Below are positions 1 to 8,177 of a stretch of 64,000 bases of DNA, piece by piece. The stretch covers positions 1 to 64,000 of the forward strand of contig JAEWYE010000051.1 in the NCBI GenBank assembly GCA_023458755.1, read 5' to 3'. This DNA is from Bacillota bacterium. Lineage in GTDB: Bacteria; Bacillota; Clostridia; Oscillospirales; Acutalibacteraceae. The position numbers and the translations under genes are program-made. Each line of letters opens with the position of its first letter. The first letter of the stretch is position 1. A model generated the notes under the pieces. It was given only the letters and a program-made list of their open reading frames with translations. It did not search any database and was not told the origin of the DNA.

Positions 1-179
1 TCGGGACAAGCGTTTGCCTCTATTATTTCTACGCCTTTTTGTTCGCATAGCTTTCTGAGTATTTGCCCGATATCTGTTCTTATGTCTCTATAGATCACTT
101 GCCTGCGATATTTTGGTGCAAACACAACATGGTATTGACATCTCCATTTGGTATGCTCTAAACTATTTATGTCTTTCAT
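1..179 (-). CDS. tnpA: IS200/IS605-family transposase TnpA, cut off by the window edge
   Basis: Reading leftward from an ATG at 177-179, the first 59 codons encode MKDINSLEHTKWRCQYHVVF followed by APKYRRQVIYRD, the conserved N-terminus of the Y1 (HUH) single-strand transposases of the IS200/IS605 family. These enzymes cut and join single-stranded DNA hairpin ends with a tyrosine nucleophile. The HUH and Tyr motifs lie beyond the window, so activity cannot be judged. The visible part is open without stops. The start follows a GAGGAGG ribosome binding site that is buried in a stem (see 181-247), as is known for IS200 elements. Confidence 0.85.
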   Translation of the reverse strand, partial: MKDINSLEHTKWRCQYHVVFAPKYRRQVIYRDIRTDIGQILRKLCEQKGVEIIEANACP

Positions 180-180
180 T

Positions 181-247
181 ATAAAGACCTCCTCGATATT
201 TTTGTTAGGTTGGCAGACCGTAACTTTAATATATCGGGGAGCTTTAT
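181..247 (-). promoter_or_regulatory. tnpA leader hairpin sequestering the ribosome binding site
   Basis: On the minus strand, bases 247-231 (ATAAAGCTCCCCGATAT) can pair with 199-181, which contain the GAGGAGG Shine-Dalgarno sequence just upstream of the tnpA ATG. I count about 17 pairs with a 2-nt bulge. Occlusion of the RBS by a leader stem is an established way in which IS200 keeps transposase synthesis low; applying it here is inference from the fold. Confidence 0.6.
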
Positions 248-271
248 TTTTGTTCATAGCTTAAGCTTTTT

Positions 272-294
272 ACCCACCAGCAGAGCTGGTGGGT
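272..294. repeat. Subterminal palindrome of the IS200-like left end
   Basis: Perfect inverted repeat, 10-bp arms with a 3-nt loop: ACCCACCAGC-AGA-GCTGGTGGGT. Position upstream of tnpA and sequence type match the hairpins that IS200/IS605 transposases bind. It could also act as a transcription barrier against read-through into the element. Confidence 0.6.
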
Positions 295-300
295 TTTATT

Positions 301-343
301 CCATAAAAAATAAGTCTAGACCGAGTTTATCGGCCTAGACTTA
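301..343 (-). terminator. Rho-independent terminator of the glycan operon
   Basis: Bases 311-342 form a 14-bp stem with one mismatch (TAAGTCTAG...CTAGACTTA) and a 5-nt loop; on the minus strand it is followed by TTATTTTTTATGG. It begins 15 bases past the stop codon of the acetyltransferase gene at 358. Confidence 0.8.
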
Positions 344-357
344 TAAATAGAAGCAGC

Positions 358-1029
358 TTATTTTTTATCAAAATACTCAAATAATTTCTGTATATCATTA
401 CTTTGCAAAATAGGGATAATTTCACTTAAGATTTGCAAATCACAATCCCACCACGCAATTTCTAGCAACTTTTTTATGGTTTCTTCATCAAAACGATAGC
501 GGATTAGCTTTGCAGGATTCCCCCCCACAATGGCATAATCAGGAACATCTTTTGTAACCAACGCATTTGCACCAATCACAGCTCCATTACCAATATGAAC
601 ACCAGATAATATTTTTACACCGTTAGCAATCCACACATCATTTTCAATGACTACGTTTCCTTTGCTTTTGGGATGACCTTTAATATATCCATACGAATTT
701 GGGACTAAAACATTAAAAGGATAAGTAGTAATCCAGTCTGGTCTGTGTTCACCACCCAAATAAATCGTAACATTTTCTGCAAAGCAGCAGAACTTTCCAA
801 CAATTAGTTTTGAAGTCGCGCCGACTTGTGCAATAGCTGGGCTCAGATCTGTATAATATGTAAAATCTCCAATCTCTAAGAGGCCAACTTTTGAAATACT
901 GTGATATTTATCACGCAGTGCTTTGAGTTCAATAATTTTCAAGTTGCTTTTAGGTACATCACGTAATGATACCGGTTGAAACACTTTCTTGGCATCTTGT
1001 GCTTCCTTTGCTTTTTCTAATTTATCCAT
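358..1029 (-). CDS. CatB-like hexapeptide-repeat acetyltransferase
   Basis: 223 residues of the xenobiotic/sugar acyltransferase (XAT, CatB-like) family, which use acetyl-CoA to O-acetylate sugars, antibiotics or glycans on a left-handed beta-helix. The C-terminal half shows the hexapeptide pattern (VVIENDVWIANGVKILSGV, IGNGAVIGANALVTKDVPDY) and the family signature AIVGGNPAKLIRYRF. The GEHRPDW segment near residue 93 is the usual site of the catalytic His. An extra 35 residues precede the fold. The start has GGGAG 8 bases upstream. It is the last gene of a three-gene operon, 18 bases after the glycosyltransferase, so a glycan decoration role is more likely than drug resistance. Confidence 0.8.
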   Translation of the reverse strand: MDKLEKAKEAQDAKKVFQPVSLRDVPKSNLKIIELKALRDKYHSISKVGLLEIGDFTYYTDLSPAIAQVGATSKLIVGKFCCFAENVTIYLGGEHRPDWITTYPFNVLVPNSYGYIKGHPKSKGNVVIENDVWIANGVKILSGVHIGNGAVIGANALVTKDVPDYAIVGGNPAKLIRYRFDEETIKKLLEIAWWDCDLQILSEIIPILQSNDIQKLFEYFDKK

Positions 1030-1047
1030 TTAATTTACTCCCTAACT

Positions 1048-3270
1048 TCATTGCAGAACATTTCTTCCAATCGCTTTTGGCGCCTGCGCAGATTGGATTT
1101 GAATCTGATAGCGCTTTACGTCCTCGTCATTCGGCAGCATTTCAGCAAGTTCGGCAAGCACAGTCCCTGCTTCTTCATATTGCTCCTGCAATAAAAATTG
1201 TTCAATTTGCGCTTTAACTTCACTAGCCAATTCATCAAATTCCTCATTCTGCGCCTGCGCTTGTTCTTCCTTTGTTTCATGAATGTTTTCAAAATACTTC
1301 ATGAGTGTTTCAATCGGCTCTTTCATAATTGGGTAATGCTGAAGTGCAATTTTTAAATTGCGGATATAAGCAAGTTCGTCGCCGGATTGATAGGCGTCAA
1401 ATGCCAGTGATGCATAGTGTCCAAAACGGTAAGCACGCGGCAAAATAGAAATATTCTCTTCGGTAAACATATCCGGTTTATAAATATGGTGCGCGTAAAA
1501 GGCCACATCTTGCACATAACTTTTAAAGTACAGAACATATTGCTCAAAATTCATACCCTCACTAAACAAAACTACACGTTCACGCAGGCATATCGACCAA
1601 TACAATCCTTTTAAGCTGTCATTGTAGGAATGTTTTAAAAAATAGTAAATAGTTACAGCTGCAAAATCCAAGTGACTGCCGATAATTTGCCCTGTATAAA
1701 GCTGCAAGTCTTCAACGTCGAACAAATTAGTGAATGGTGTGATATCTAAATCTCGTTTCATGGCAATGTACAACACATCTGCATAATAGGGATTCCAATC
1801 AGTAAAACTGTTCACAAACCAATCAATTAGGTGCAAAGTTTCTTCCTGATTACCTTCCGCATCAGCAAATCGCAATTTGTTCAATGAAATGTAAGGGTCA
1901 TCACTTTCAGTCCGTGCAAGCGATCTTACAAAATCCAGACGTACATTCTTGTTCTGTTTGAGGTATTCCTCTGTTCTCTGAATAAAATCTTCCTGCTTCT
2001 TTTTATCATTTGTTTCTTTGATTCTTGTATATAAATCAATGATTCGTTCATAATTACCTGACTTATCAGCTATCGTTAATCCGATTAAGACAATTTTATA
2101 TGCAATCGTCTCCATCTCTGACAAATCTGCTTTATCAAAATAGGAAATAGCACAATCATATTCTTTTAAAAGTGTGTAACATTTTGCAATACTAAACAGT
2201 GCATCCGCGTAGGCCCACGACATGATACTATCAGATCCACCCATTAGAAGCGCTTCATTATTCAACTTGCCTTCCTTATATTTTTTGTAAGTATCAAGAT
2301 AAGAAAGTCCTGACTGAATCGCTTGTTCATATTGTTCCAACATCATATAGGCAAGCATCTGCAGCCAGTAAACATCCATATGATAAGTTTCAATTTCTTC
2401 ATTTTCCTTAAGAAATTTCTGTGCGGTATCCACAGCATCTTGGAATTGATTATTGTTATAATAATATTTTACCAGCAGGACAGTGATTTCTAGACGGCGT
2501 CCTCTTTCCGGGTGTTTTTCTTCAACTGCAAGACCCTTTAAGCACCATTCGATTGCTGTTTTGTAATCCTTAATTACCGCATATTCCTTAATAATTTGGT
2601 AAATAAACCGCAACTCATTAGGGAACTCTTCATGATCTTTTTTTAAGCCCGAGATATTTCGATGGAATTTTGCCAAACGGTCCTCTTCATTAGCAAAAAC
2701 AAAGCCATAATGGTGTACATAACTATGGAGCATTTTTGTTGGTGCGTATCGCCCCATTATTGCATCATGAATACGACCCTCAAAGTGAATACCATCATCT
2801 ACCAATCTCGCAATTCGAGAAGTGTGATGATCTAGGTATTGCGAACCGTCCAATCTCACATAGTTTCTTTGGATATAAGAAGCGGTGCCATAATCATCAC
2901 ATTCGCCGCTGTTAAAGAATTCTATAATTTCATCTACATTATCAAACCATTCATCATCATCAATGGACAAGAACCATTCGCCCTGCGCCGCTTTTAAACC
3001 CACGTTACGCGCAGCAGACATATCGTCACACCACGGAAACTGCTCAATGTGGTCGGTGTATTCACGGCATATTTCAATAGTACCATCGGTGCTGCCGGTA
3101 TCTGTAATAATCAGTTCACTTGGCACTGCTTTCAGCAGCGGCACCAAAGAATCGAGGCAACGACGGATTGTTTTTACCTGATTGCTGACCGGCATTGCAA
3201 CGGTAAGCCTGTATTTATGGCCGTTAAAACGTCCCTTATGTTCGTGTTCTTGTTTTACATATGCTTTCAT
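1048..3270 (-). CDS. Family 2 glycosyltransferase with C-terminal TPR region
   Basis: 740 residues. Residues about 20-130 are a GT-A fold family 2 domain: TVAMPVSNQVKTIRRCLDSL, the nucleotide-binding DTGSTDG (57-63) and an acidic metal-binding DDD in SIDDDEWFD (104-106). The remaining 600 residues are helical and TPR-like, ending in a Gln/Glu-rich coiled stretch (KEEQAQAQNEEFDELASEV). GT2-TPR fusions of this kind occur in flagellar and cell-surface glycosylation loci of Clostridia, often with FkbM methyltransferases as here. The start has a GGGAG site 7 bases upstream. The acceptor cannot be deduced from sequence; the enzyme is presumably cytoplasmic, since no signal peptide or membrane segment is present. 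Confidence 0.85.
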   Translation of the reverse strand: MKAYVKQEHEHKGRFNGHKYRLTVAMPVSNQVKTIRRCLDSLVPLLKAVPSELIITDTGSTDGTIEICREYTDHIEQFPWCDDMSAARNVGLKAAQGEWFLSIDDDEWFDNVDEIIEFFNSGECDDYGTASYIQRNYVRLDGSQYLDHHTSRIARLVDDGIHFEGRIHDAIMGRYAPTKMLHSYVHHYGFVFANEEDRLAKFHRNISGLKKDHEEFPNELRFIYQIIKEYAVIKDYKTAIEWCLKGLAVEEKHPERGRRLEITVLLVKYYYNNNQFQDAVDTAQKFLKENEEIETYHMDVYWLQMLAYMMLEQYEQAIQSGLSYLDTYKKYKEGKLNNEALLMGGSDSIMSWAYADALFSIAKCYTLLKEYDCAISYFDKADLSEMETIAYKIVLIGLTIADKSGNYERIIDLYTRIKETNDKKKQEDFIQRTEEYLKQNKNVRLDFVRSLARTESDDPYISLNKLRFADAEGNQEETLHLIDWFVNSFTDWNPYYADVLYIAMKRDLDITPFTNLFDVEDLQLYTGQIIGSHLDFAAVTIYYFLKHSYNDSLKGLYWSICLRERVVLFSEGMNFEQYVLYFKSYVQDVAFYAHHIYKPDMFTEENISILPRAYRFGHYASLAFDAYQSGDELAYIRNLKIALQHYPIMKEPIETLMKYFENIHETKEEQAQAQNEEFDELASEVKAQIEQFLLQEQYEEAGTVLAELAEMLPNDEDVKRYQIQIQSAQAPKAIGRNVLQ

Positions 3271-3324
3271 GTTTTTACTCCCCTATACTTATTTTTCTGT
3301 ATGTCGCAAATTAGCCATTCAATT

Positions 3325-4614
3325 TTATATACCTATCAAAACATAGTCAGCAGGGAATATACTATTTGGGCTACCATAAAAACGCATATAAAAATGGTAA
3401 GACGGGTCCATCTCTTCTATCATGCGCGCCAATTTCCACAGATCTACATTATTATGGTAAGCAGAAAGCGCAAGTTTTGGGTGTTCATTCATAATGTGCC
3501 GCTTGCAGCCCAAAAGTGCAGACTGCTCTGCGCCCTCAATATCCATTTTGATTAAGGTAATCGGTTCTCTAACATCATCGTCAATCGCTGCAGTGGGCAC
3601 TTCAATCTGCCCATTTTCTGTTAAGCGATGAGCATTGATTGCCAGCGTATCCATTAAAATAAACATACTGCCAGATTTGTCACTGGCACCTTTTGAGCAA
3701 ACAACAATATTTTTCAAATCATTTTCGTCAATAGTGTTGTGAATGCTTTGAATATTCTCCGGCATAATTTCATAGCAATAAATTCGCTTATAATTATCCC
3801 TGCCATAAGAATTTATGTAGTCCGCAACAGTATCGCCTATGTATGCACCCAAATCAACCACTACTTCGTTACTGTCACACTGCAGCAAATCCAAATCAAA
3901 ATACTGGCAGTAATTGTTTTCGCGTATTCCTTCCAAAAGCTCCCATTCATAGGTCATCCAATAGTGGAGTACGCCATAAAAAACTTTTTTGGAGCGATAG
4001 TCTTCCAATCTGGAATACATCCAAATAAAGTCATCATAGTGGTCTTTTAATATACTGACACGGTCTTGAATTTGTGAGTATATGCCCTTGCTTGGGTCTA
4101 ATCTGCCCCAAAAATTATATTGATTGCAAAAATTAATATAAAACTGATACGCTTGAACATCTTTAGATTTCATTTTTGCGAGACTTTTCTTAATGGAATA
4201 TTCCAGTTTTGTTTTGTCTGAATTTTTCACATTTTCCATTAGTTCATAAAACTGACTGTCGATTCCATATGGTGCTGGATTAACCGCTTTATTGGGTTGA
4301 GTTACCGCTTGTTTCACCGGAGGCTTCGACAAAATTTCTGTAGCTTCTTGTGCCCAATCGGTAATTTCATTCTCTCTGGTAAGATCTGCATTTTCTTCTA
4401 AAAATCTTCCGGTATAGGCTTCCAAATCCACCTCAACATTTACAGCATATAACAAAAAGATGGTATGATTCACGGTTTCGATTCCATCACAGACATCCTG
4501 CAGTAAATAGGCATACTTTCCAATTTCTCCGCTTTTATATTTATCAATCAAAAAGTCATTTGCTTCAAGAATGGAACGAATCATTTCATCGGTTTCTTGT
4601 ATTTGTTTTTCCAT
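3325..4614 (-). CDS. FkbM-family methyltransferase
   Basis: 429 residues from the preferred start at 4612-4614, which has a GGAG site 8 bases upstream; a longer reading from 4650 lacks one. The C-terminal half carries the SAM-binding motif VVVDLGAYIGDTVADYI (about residues 251-267), then YEIMPENIQSI, and TLIKMDIEGAEQSALLGC, the FkbM hallmark. The N-terminal 240 residues are a helical extension with no recognised domain. FkbM enzymes O-methylate sugars or peptide-linked glycans. It is the first gene of the operon with the GT2-TPR and acetyltransferase genes (gap of 54 bases to the next), which suggests sequential sugar transfer, methylation and acetylation of one glycan. The start choice is supported; the substrate is unknown. 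Confidence 0.85.
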   Translation of the reverse strand: MEKQIQETDEMIRSILEANDFLIDKYKSGEIGKYAYLLQDVCDGIETVNHTIFLLYAVNVEVDLEAYTGRFLEENADLTRENEITDWAQEATEILSKPPVKQAVTQPNKAVNPAPYGIDSQFYELMENVKNSDKTKLEYSIKKSLAKMKSKDVQAYQFYINFCNQYNFWGRLDPSKGIYSQIQDRVSILKDHYDDFIWMYSRLEDYRSKKVFYGVLHYWMTYEWELLEGIRENNYCQYFDLDLLQCDSNEVVVDLGAYIGDTVADYINSYGRDNYKRIYCYEIMPENIQSIHNTIDENDLKNIVVCSKGASDKSGSMFILMDTLAINAHRLTENGQIEVPTAAIDDDVREPITLIKMDIEGAEQSALLGCKRHIMNEHPKLALSAYHNNVDLWKLARMIEEMDPSYHFYMRFYGSPNSIFPADYVLIGI

Positions 4615-4741
4615 GTGAATTTCTCCAATTCTATCATTTTCCATTAGCATATGTATAATAACACAAACTTAGTCTTATAATCATATATCGTCCAGTTTGA
4701 ATAGAAATGAAGTTCCAATTTCCGCTAACACGAATTCATGC

Positions 4742-4747
4742 TATAAT
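4742..4747 (+). promoter_or_regulatory. -10 box (TATAAT) for the QueG-like gene
   Basis: Perfect TATAAT 30 bases before the ATG at 4778. The -35 region 17 bases upstream (TTTCCG) is poor, so only the -10 element is claimed. The RBS AAGGA sits 8-9 bases before the start. Confidence 0.45.
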
Positions 4748-4777
4748 AGAGAAACAAAATGAAAAAGGATTGATACC

Positions 4778-5476
4778 ATGAAAATACAGGACGAGCTGCG
4801 CGACTACCTGCTTGAGCAAGGTGTAAGCGACGTGGGGTTTGCCCGCCTGGATGACGGGGATTTTGGCGACTGCCACTGGGCTGTGAGCATTGTGGTCAAA
4901 CTTTCGGATGCCATTCTGGATGAAATCACCAACGCGCCAACCCATACCTATTTCCATCACTACCGTACCGTAAACACATTTCTTGACCAAACACTTTTAA
5001 AGGCCGGAATGTTCTTGGAAAAAGCCGGTTACCGCTATATTACAGTCGGCGCTTCCCAAAGTATCAACAAAGACGGCTGGAACTACAACGGCCGTTACTC
5101 CCACAAAAAAGCCGCCTGCGCCGCGGGGCTTGGCACCATTGGGAAAAGCTCACTCTTTTTACACAGGACATACGGCGCGCGGGTTCGTTTGGGAACACTT
5201 TTTACCGACTGTCCGTTTGACACAGTCCCCGTCATTCCCGTTTCGCCTTGCGGCAACTGCACGCTGTGTGTGGATGCCTGCCCCAGCGGAGCAATCCTCG
5301 GAGGTGAATGGAGCATCGGCATTCAGCGTGAAGAAATCTTTTCACCGGACAAATGCAGCCGGTACATGAAAGATAAGTTTCAGCATATCGGTCGAGGCGC
5401 GGTATGCGGAATCTGTGTAAAGGTCTGTCCGCAGTATAAAATGTTTCGTTCGAATATGGATTCAAAAAATCTGTGA
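4778..5476 (+). CDS. QueG-like double-cluster 4Fe-4S protein
   Basis: 232 residues. The C-terminal half has two ferredoxin-like clusters: CGNCTLCVDACP (about 158-169) and a second set in which CSRYMKD supplies one Cys and CGICVKVCP the other three. This arrangement and the upstream GLGTIGKSSLFLH segment match epoxyqueuosine reductase (QueG), which uses cobalamin and two Fe-S clusters in the last step of queuosine synthesis in tRNA. Most QueG proteins are well over 300 residues with HEAT repeats at the C-terminus; this one stops right after the second cluster. It may therefore be a short paralog of unknown reductase function. It stands alone, convergent with the YgjP-like gene. Confidence 0.7.
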   Translation: MKIQDELRDYLLEQGVSDVGFARLDDGDFGDCHWAVSIVVKLSDAILDEITNAPTHTYFHHYRTVNTFLDQTLLKAGMFLEKAGYRYITVGASQSINKDGWNYNGRYSHKKAACAAGLGTIGKSSLFLHRTYGARVRLGTLFTDCPFDTVPVIPVSPCGNCTLCVDACPSGAILGGEWSIGIQREEIFSPDKCSRYMKDKFQHIGRGAVCGICVKVCPQYKMFRSNMDSKNL

Positions 5477-5526
5477 AAGTATCATACTTGGAGTATATAA
5501 TATGTTTCTATATACTATTTGTATAA

Positions 5527-6195
5527 CTAATTCCAATCTTCGCAGGATAATTTCCGCTGCAATTCTTTCAACTTTTCCCGTCGAAACTTATAATCCGGCA
5601 GCACATTCTCAACCAATTCCCAAAAGCGGGCGGAATGATTGTGCTCTTTGATATGTGCAAGTTCATGCACAATTACATAGTCGATGGCGTCCGGCTGTGC
5701 CATAACAAGCTTCCATGAAAAAATCAGACCATTTTTAGCCGAACAGCAGCCCCAGTAGGTATTGGCGCTTCCGATTTTCACCGATGTCGGCTGCAAGCCC
5801 ATTGTTTGTGAAAAATATTCGATTCGCTTTTCAATTTCCTGTTTTGCCAGCTGCTTATAAAGAGCAAGCAGCCGCGATTTTATAATTTTATTTTCAGCAA
5901 ACGGTACAAAGAACCGCTCACCGTCAAATTCAGCTCTTGTTCCGGATACTACCGGATATTCCCGCCCCAGCAGAGTTAGGGTATCCCCCTCCTGCACTAG
6001 GAAGGCTTTTCGTCTTTGTGCACGTTCCGCCATAATTGCCGTCTTTTGTGTAATCCACTCCTGCTTGCTGCTCACAAAGCGGTCAATCGTTTCTTTCGAT
6101 AATTTCAGCGGTGCACGCACTTCTGCTTCTCCGCTCTTTGTAATACAAATTGCCAATGTTCTGCGGCGCGACCGCACCAGTTTGTAATCTATCAT
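5527..6195 (-). CDS. YgjP-like zinc metallopeptidase (DUF45)
   Basis: 222 residues of the YgjP/WLM (gluzincin-like) family. The catalytic motif is HELAHIKEHNHSARFWELV near residues 176-194: two His and Glu of HExxH plus the downstream third His preceding the typical FW. The N-terminal half (YKLVRSRRRTLAICITKSG) is the usual beta-rich part. No signal peptide, so cytoplasmic. Physiological substrates of the family are largely unknown. An AAAGGA sequence lies 11 bases before the ATG. Monocistronic and convergent with the QueG-like gene. Confidence 0.85.
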   Translation of the reverse strand: MIDYKLVRSRRRTLAICITKSGEAEVRAPLKLSKETIDRFVSSKQEWITQKTAIMAERAQRRKAFLVQEGDTLTLLGREYPVVSGTRAEFDGERFFVPFAENKIIKSRLLALYKQLAKQEIEKRIEYFSQTMGLQPTSVKIGSANTYWGCCSAKNGLIFSWKLVMAQPDAIDYVIVHELAHIKEHNHSARFWELVENVLPDYKFRREKLKELQRKLSCEDWN

Positions 6196-6628
6196 GTTTC
6201 GTTTATTCCTTTGTGAGGTTCGAAATAATATTTACTGAATAAACCAGTAATTTCGAAATTTATCCATATTTTAGAAGGTTTTCAGCCTCGACTCAACTGT
6301 TGTGCGCTCCCGCACGTCAGCCCGGGGGTGAAGGTGCGAATTATTCAGCAATAAAAATTTAAAATTCACCAATAATCTTCGAGTGATATTATTTGACATA
6401 AGTAATTATGGTAAAATTACAATAAATAGCGTTATCAACTGAGTCTAACGATTTTTACTATAACAAAAAATTGATTTCATATATTGCTTTTCTCTAGTTG
6501 CCGAACTTTCGTCCAAGCGGAGCGTAGAAGGCGGGAGCGCGCAACAGTATGAAAAAAACCGGTATGCGAATTGTTTATTTAACTATTATATAAATGGTAC
6601 TGATGTGGATTTTCAAAGGAGTAAAGAA
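6196..6628. other. 433-base intergenic region with an inverted repeat pair
   Basis: No ORF with codon-like structure was found. The region is mainly AT-rich except for two GC-rich arms near 6296-6345 and 6531-6548 that are inverted copies of each other (listed separately). A TTGACA at about 6394 followed by TAAAAT has only a 13-base spacer, so it is not accepted as a promoter. Confidence 0.5.
6296..6548. repeat. Inverted repeat pair: 18-bp arms about 217 bases apart
   Basis: Left arm 6296-6313 (ACTGTTGTGCGCTCCCGC) and right arm 6531-6548 (GCGGGAGCGCGCAACAGT) match at 17 of 18 positions as inverted repeats. The enclosed 217 bases are AT-rich and noncoding. The arrangement resembles a small nonautonomous element, but no target-site duplication is evident by eye. 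Related GC-rich palindromes occur near 33850, 45755 and 48229. Confidence 0.5.
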
Positions 6629-7135
6629 ATGCTGCGTTTGAAAAGTTACCTTGAGTTTCGCTCCTGCGTGGCGGATTTAATTACTGCACCCGCTGTAAGG
6701 GAAATGAACGACTATATCCAGCACTCGGATATCACTACGTTGGAGCACTGTATTTTTGTTGCCTATATCAGTTTTTTAATTTGCCGCCGGTTTGGGTTTG
6801 ACTGCTATTCCGCCGCTAGAGGAGGACTTTTGCACGACTTATTCCTGTACGACTGGCACGTTACAAAAACACCGGATGGGCTTCATGGCTTCACGCATCC
6901 GGCAACAGCCCTTCAAAATGCAAAGCGATATTTTGTTTTAAATGACCGGGAACAGGATATTATAAAAAAACATATGTGGCCGCTCACACTGTCGCTGCCC
7001 AGATACAAAGAATCACTCGTTGTCTGCGGTGCCGATAAATTCTGCGCGTTGGCAGAAATTTCGGGTCTTTACAGGCGTTCAAAAACATGCCTGGTAATCG
7101 GGAATGAATTACAATTTGAAGCTGTCATAGAATAA
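6629..7135 (+). CDS. HD-domain phosphohydrolase
   Basis: 168 residues. HD superfamily metal-dependent phosphohydrolase: the His of TTLEHCIFVAYISF, the HD pair in GGLLHDLFLYDWH, then HPATALQNAKRYF and the helix with ICGADKFCALAE-like Asp (VVCGADKFCALAE) supply the usual metal ligands. The family hydrolyses nucleotides or other phosphate esters; the substrate here is not predictable. The ATG at 6629 is preferred because AAAGGAG lies 7-8 bases upstream; the GTG at 6605 has no RBS. It is convergent with the deacetylase gene. Confidence 0.75.
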   Translation: MLRLKSYLEFRSCVADLITAPAVREMNDYIQHSDITTLEHCIFVAYISFLICRRFGFDCYSAARGGLLHDLFLYDWHVTKTPDGLHGFTHPATALQNAKRYFVLNDREQDIIKKHMWPLTLSLPRYKESLVVCGADKFCALAEISGLYRRSKTCLVIGNELQFEAVIE

Positions 7136-7136
7136 G

Positions 7137-7169
7137 AAAGGGGTGGGTTAAAAGCCTGCCCCTTCTTCT
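7137..7169 (+). terminator. Terminator after the HD gene
   Basis: AGGGG...CCCCT stem with GG/CC inner pairs right after the HD stop codon, followed by TTCTTCTTTTTT. It sits between convergent genes and may work in both directions, although the minus-strand T-tract is weaker. Confidence 0.6.
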
Positions 7170-7172
7170 TTT

Positions 7173-8177
7173 TTACTTCGGCACTTTAAAATTGAACGGC
7201 ATTACACTTGGATTAAGTTTATCAAACCGGTATCCTTCCTTTTGGAGCGCTGCAATGATGTTGGCAATCTGTGAAAGCGTTGGCTTTTTTGCTGCGGAGT
7301 TATGCATTAACACAATTGAAGCATTATGTTGATGTACGCCGCGTATTACATTCCGGTAAACATCCGCGGCAGTCGTACCGCTTGTCCCGTCGCCGGAACT
7401 CACATTCCAATCGTAATACGTATAGCCACGTCTGGTCATTTCTTGGATAATTTCCTTGCAGTCTTTCTTATTATAACTGTTAACACTGCCGCCGGGGAAC
7501 CGGAACATGGTTATTTTCTGACCGGTTGACTGCTCAATAAAATCGCTCATCTTTGCAAAATCGTCTAAAAAAGCCTGTGGCGAGGCGTAAACCTGACGGT
7601 AATTATGGGAGTAGGTGTGCAGTGCAATTGCGTGCCCACGGTTTACAATCTCTTTCATCCACGCGGCGCAGTTTTCTTTTGATTTTCCCTGCGCCATCAC
7701 AAAAAAGGTGGCCTTGACCTTATATTGGTCCAAAATGCTTAATAGCGGTTCTGTCAAGTTAGACGGTCCGTCATCAAATGTCAAGTATACGACCTTATCG
7801 CCCGCTTTATAAGGGACCTTCCGGACAGGCGGCACATAGAGATTTGGATAAGATGCCTGATAAGCAAACTTTGGTGCATCGGTTTCGGGGGAAGTACCAG
7901 AATTGGATGATGGAACGGAAGGAGTTTGCGAATTTGCTTCGAAGCCGCTCTGTGTGCTTACGGAAGAAACGTTTGCCGAACTAGGCGCGGATAAGCCTTG
8001 TGAATGCGCCGAAGACAGGCTTTGCGAAGCACCCGAAACGTCGGAATAAGCAAGAGTTGTAGGTATGTGCAAGCCAAAGCAAAGTATAGTACCAAAAATT
8101 ACTGTTATTGAAATGAGTGTTATCACAATAACAGCATGCCGTATATGTAAGCGCCGCTGACGCTGTTGATTCTCCAT
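7173..8177 (-). CDS. Membrane-anchored polysaccharide deacetylase (NodB family)
   Basis: 334 residues. An N-terminal signal anchor (about 15-40), a Ser/Ala/Pro-rich linker (about 45-105), then a CE4 NodB domain: VYLTFDDGPSNLTEPLL with the metal- and catalysis-linked Asp pair, ALHTYSHNYRQVY providing the H-x3-H ligands, FRFPGGS and VLMHNS. CE4 enzymes remove N-acetyl groups from peptidoglycan or related polysaccharides outside the membrane. It could modify peptidoglycan for lysozyme resistance or turnover; no neighbour specifies the substrate. A second deacetylase is encoded at 21084. The RBS is weak (GGGAAG). Divergent from the moxR gene. Confidence 0.85.
   Translation of the reverse strand: MENQQRQRRLHIRHAVIVITLISITVIFGTILCFGLHIPTTLAYSDVSGASQSLSSAHSQGLSAPSSANVSSVSTQSGFEANSQTPSVPSSNSGTSPETDAPKFAYQASYPNLYVPPVRKVPYKAGDKVVYLTFDDGPSNLTEPLLSILDQYKVKATFFVMAQGKSKENCAAWMKEIVNRGHAIALHTYSHNYRQVYASPQAFLDDFAKMSDFIEQSTGQKITMFRFPGGSVNSYNKKDCKEIIQEMTRRGYTYYDWNVSSGDGTSGTTAADVYRNVIRGVHQHNASIVLMHNSAAKKPTLSQIANIIAALQKEGYRFDKLNPSVMPFNFKVPK

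Larger units (their letters stand above)
1..300 (-). mobile_element. IS200/IS605-like insertion sequence, left end only
   Basis: The partial tnpA gene, its structured 5' leader and a perfect 10-bp hairpin at 272-294 (ACCCACCAGC, loop AGA, GCTGGTGGGT) form the typical left end of an IS200-like element, whose ends are recognised as folded single strands instead of as inverted repeats. The exact outer boundary cannot be set by eye; it should lie a few bases beyond 294. The remainder of the element lies outside the window. Confidence 0.7.

Noticed and set aside
3049..3555. 168-codon plus-strand ORF opposite the GT2 and FkbM genes
   Set aside because: It spans the junction of two well-supported minus-strand genes and has no recognisable domain or RBS.
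5477..5526. AT-rich hairpin AGTATATA...TATATACT as a terminator between the QueG-like and YgjP-like genes
   Set aside because: The stem is all A-T with no T-tract on either strand; it could form but evidence for termination is weak.
6393..6420. TTGACA...TAAAAT as a promoter for the HD gene
   Set aside because: The spacer is 13 bases, too short for sigma-A; it also lies over 200 bases upstream of the gene.
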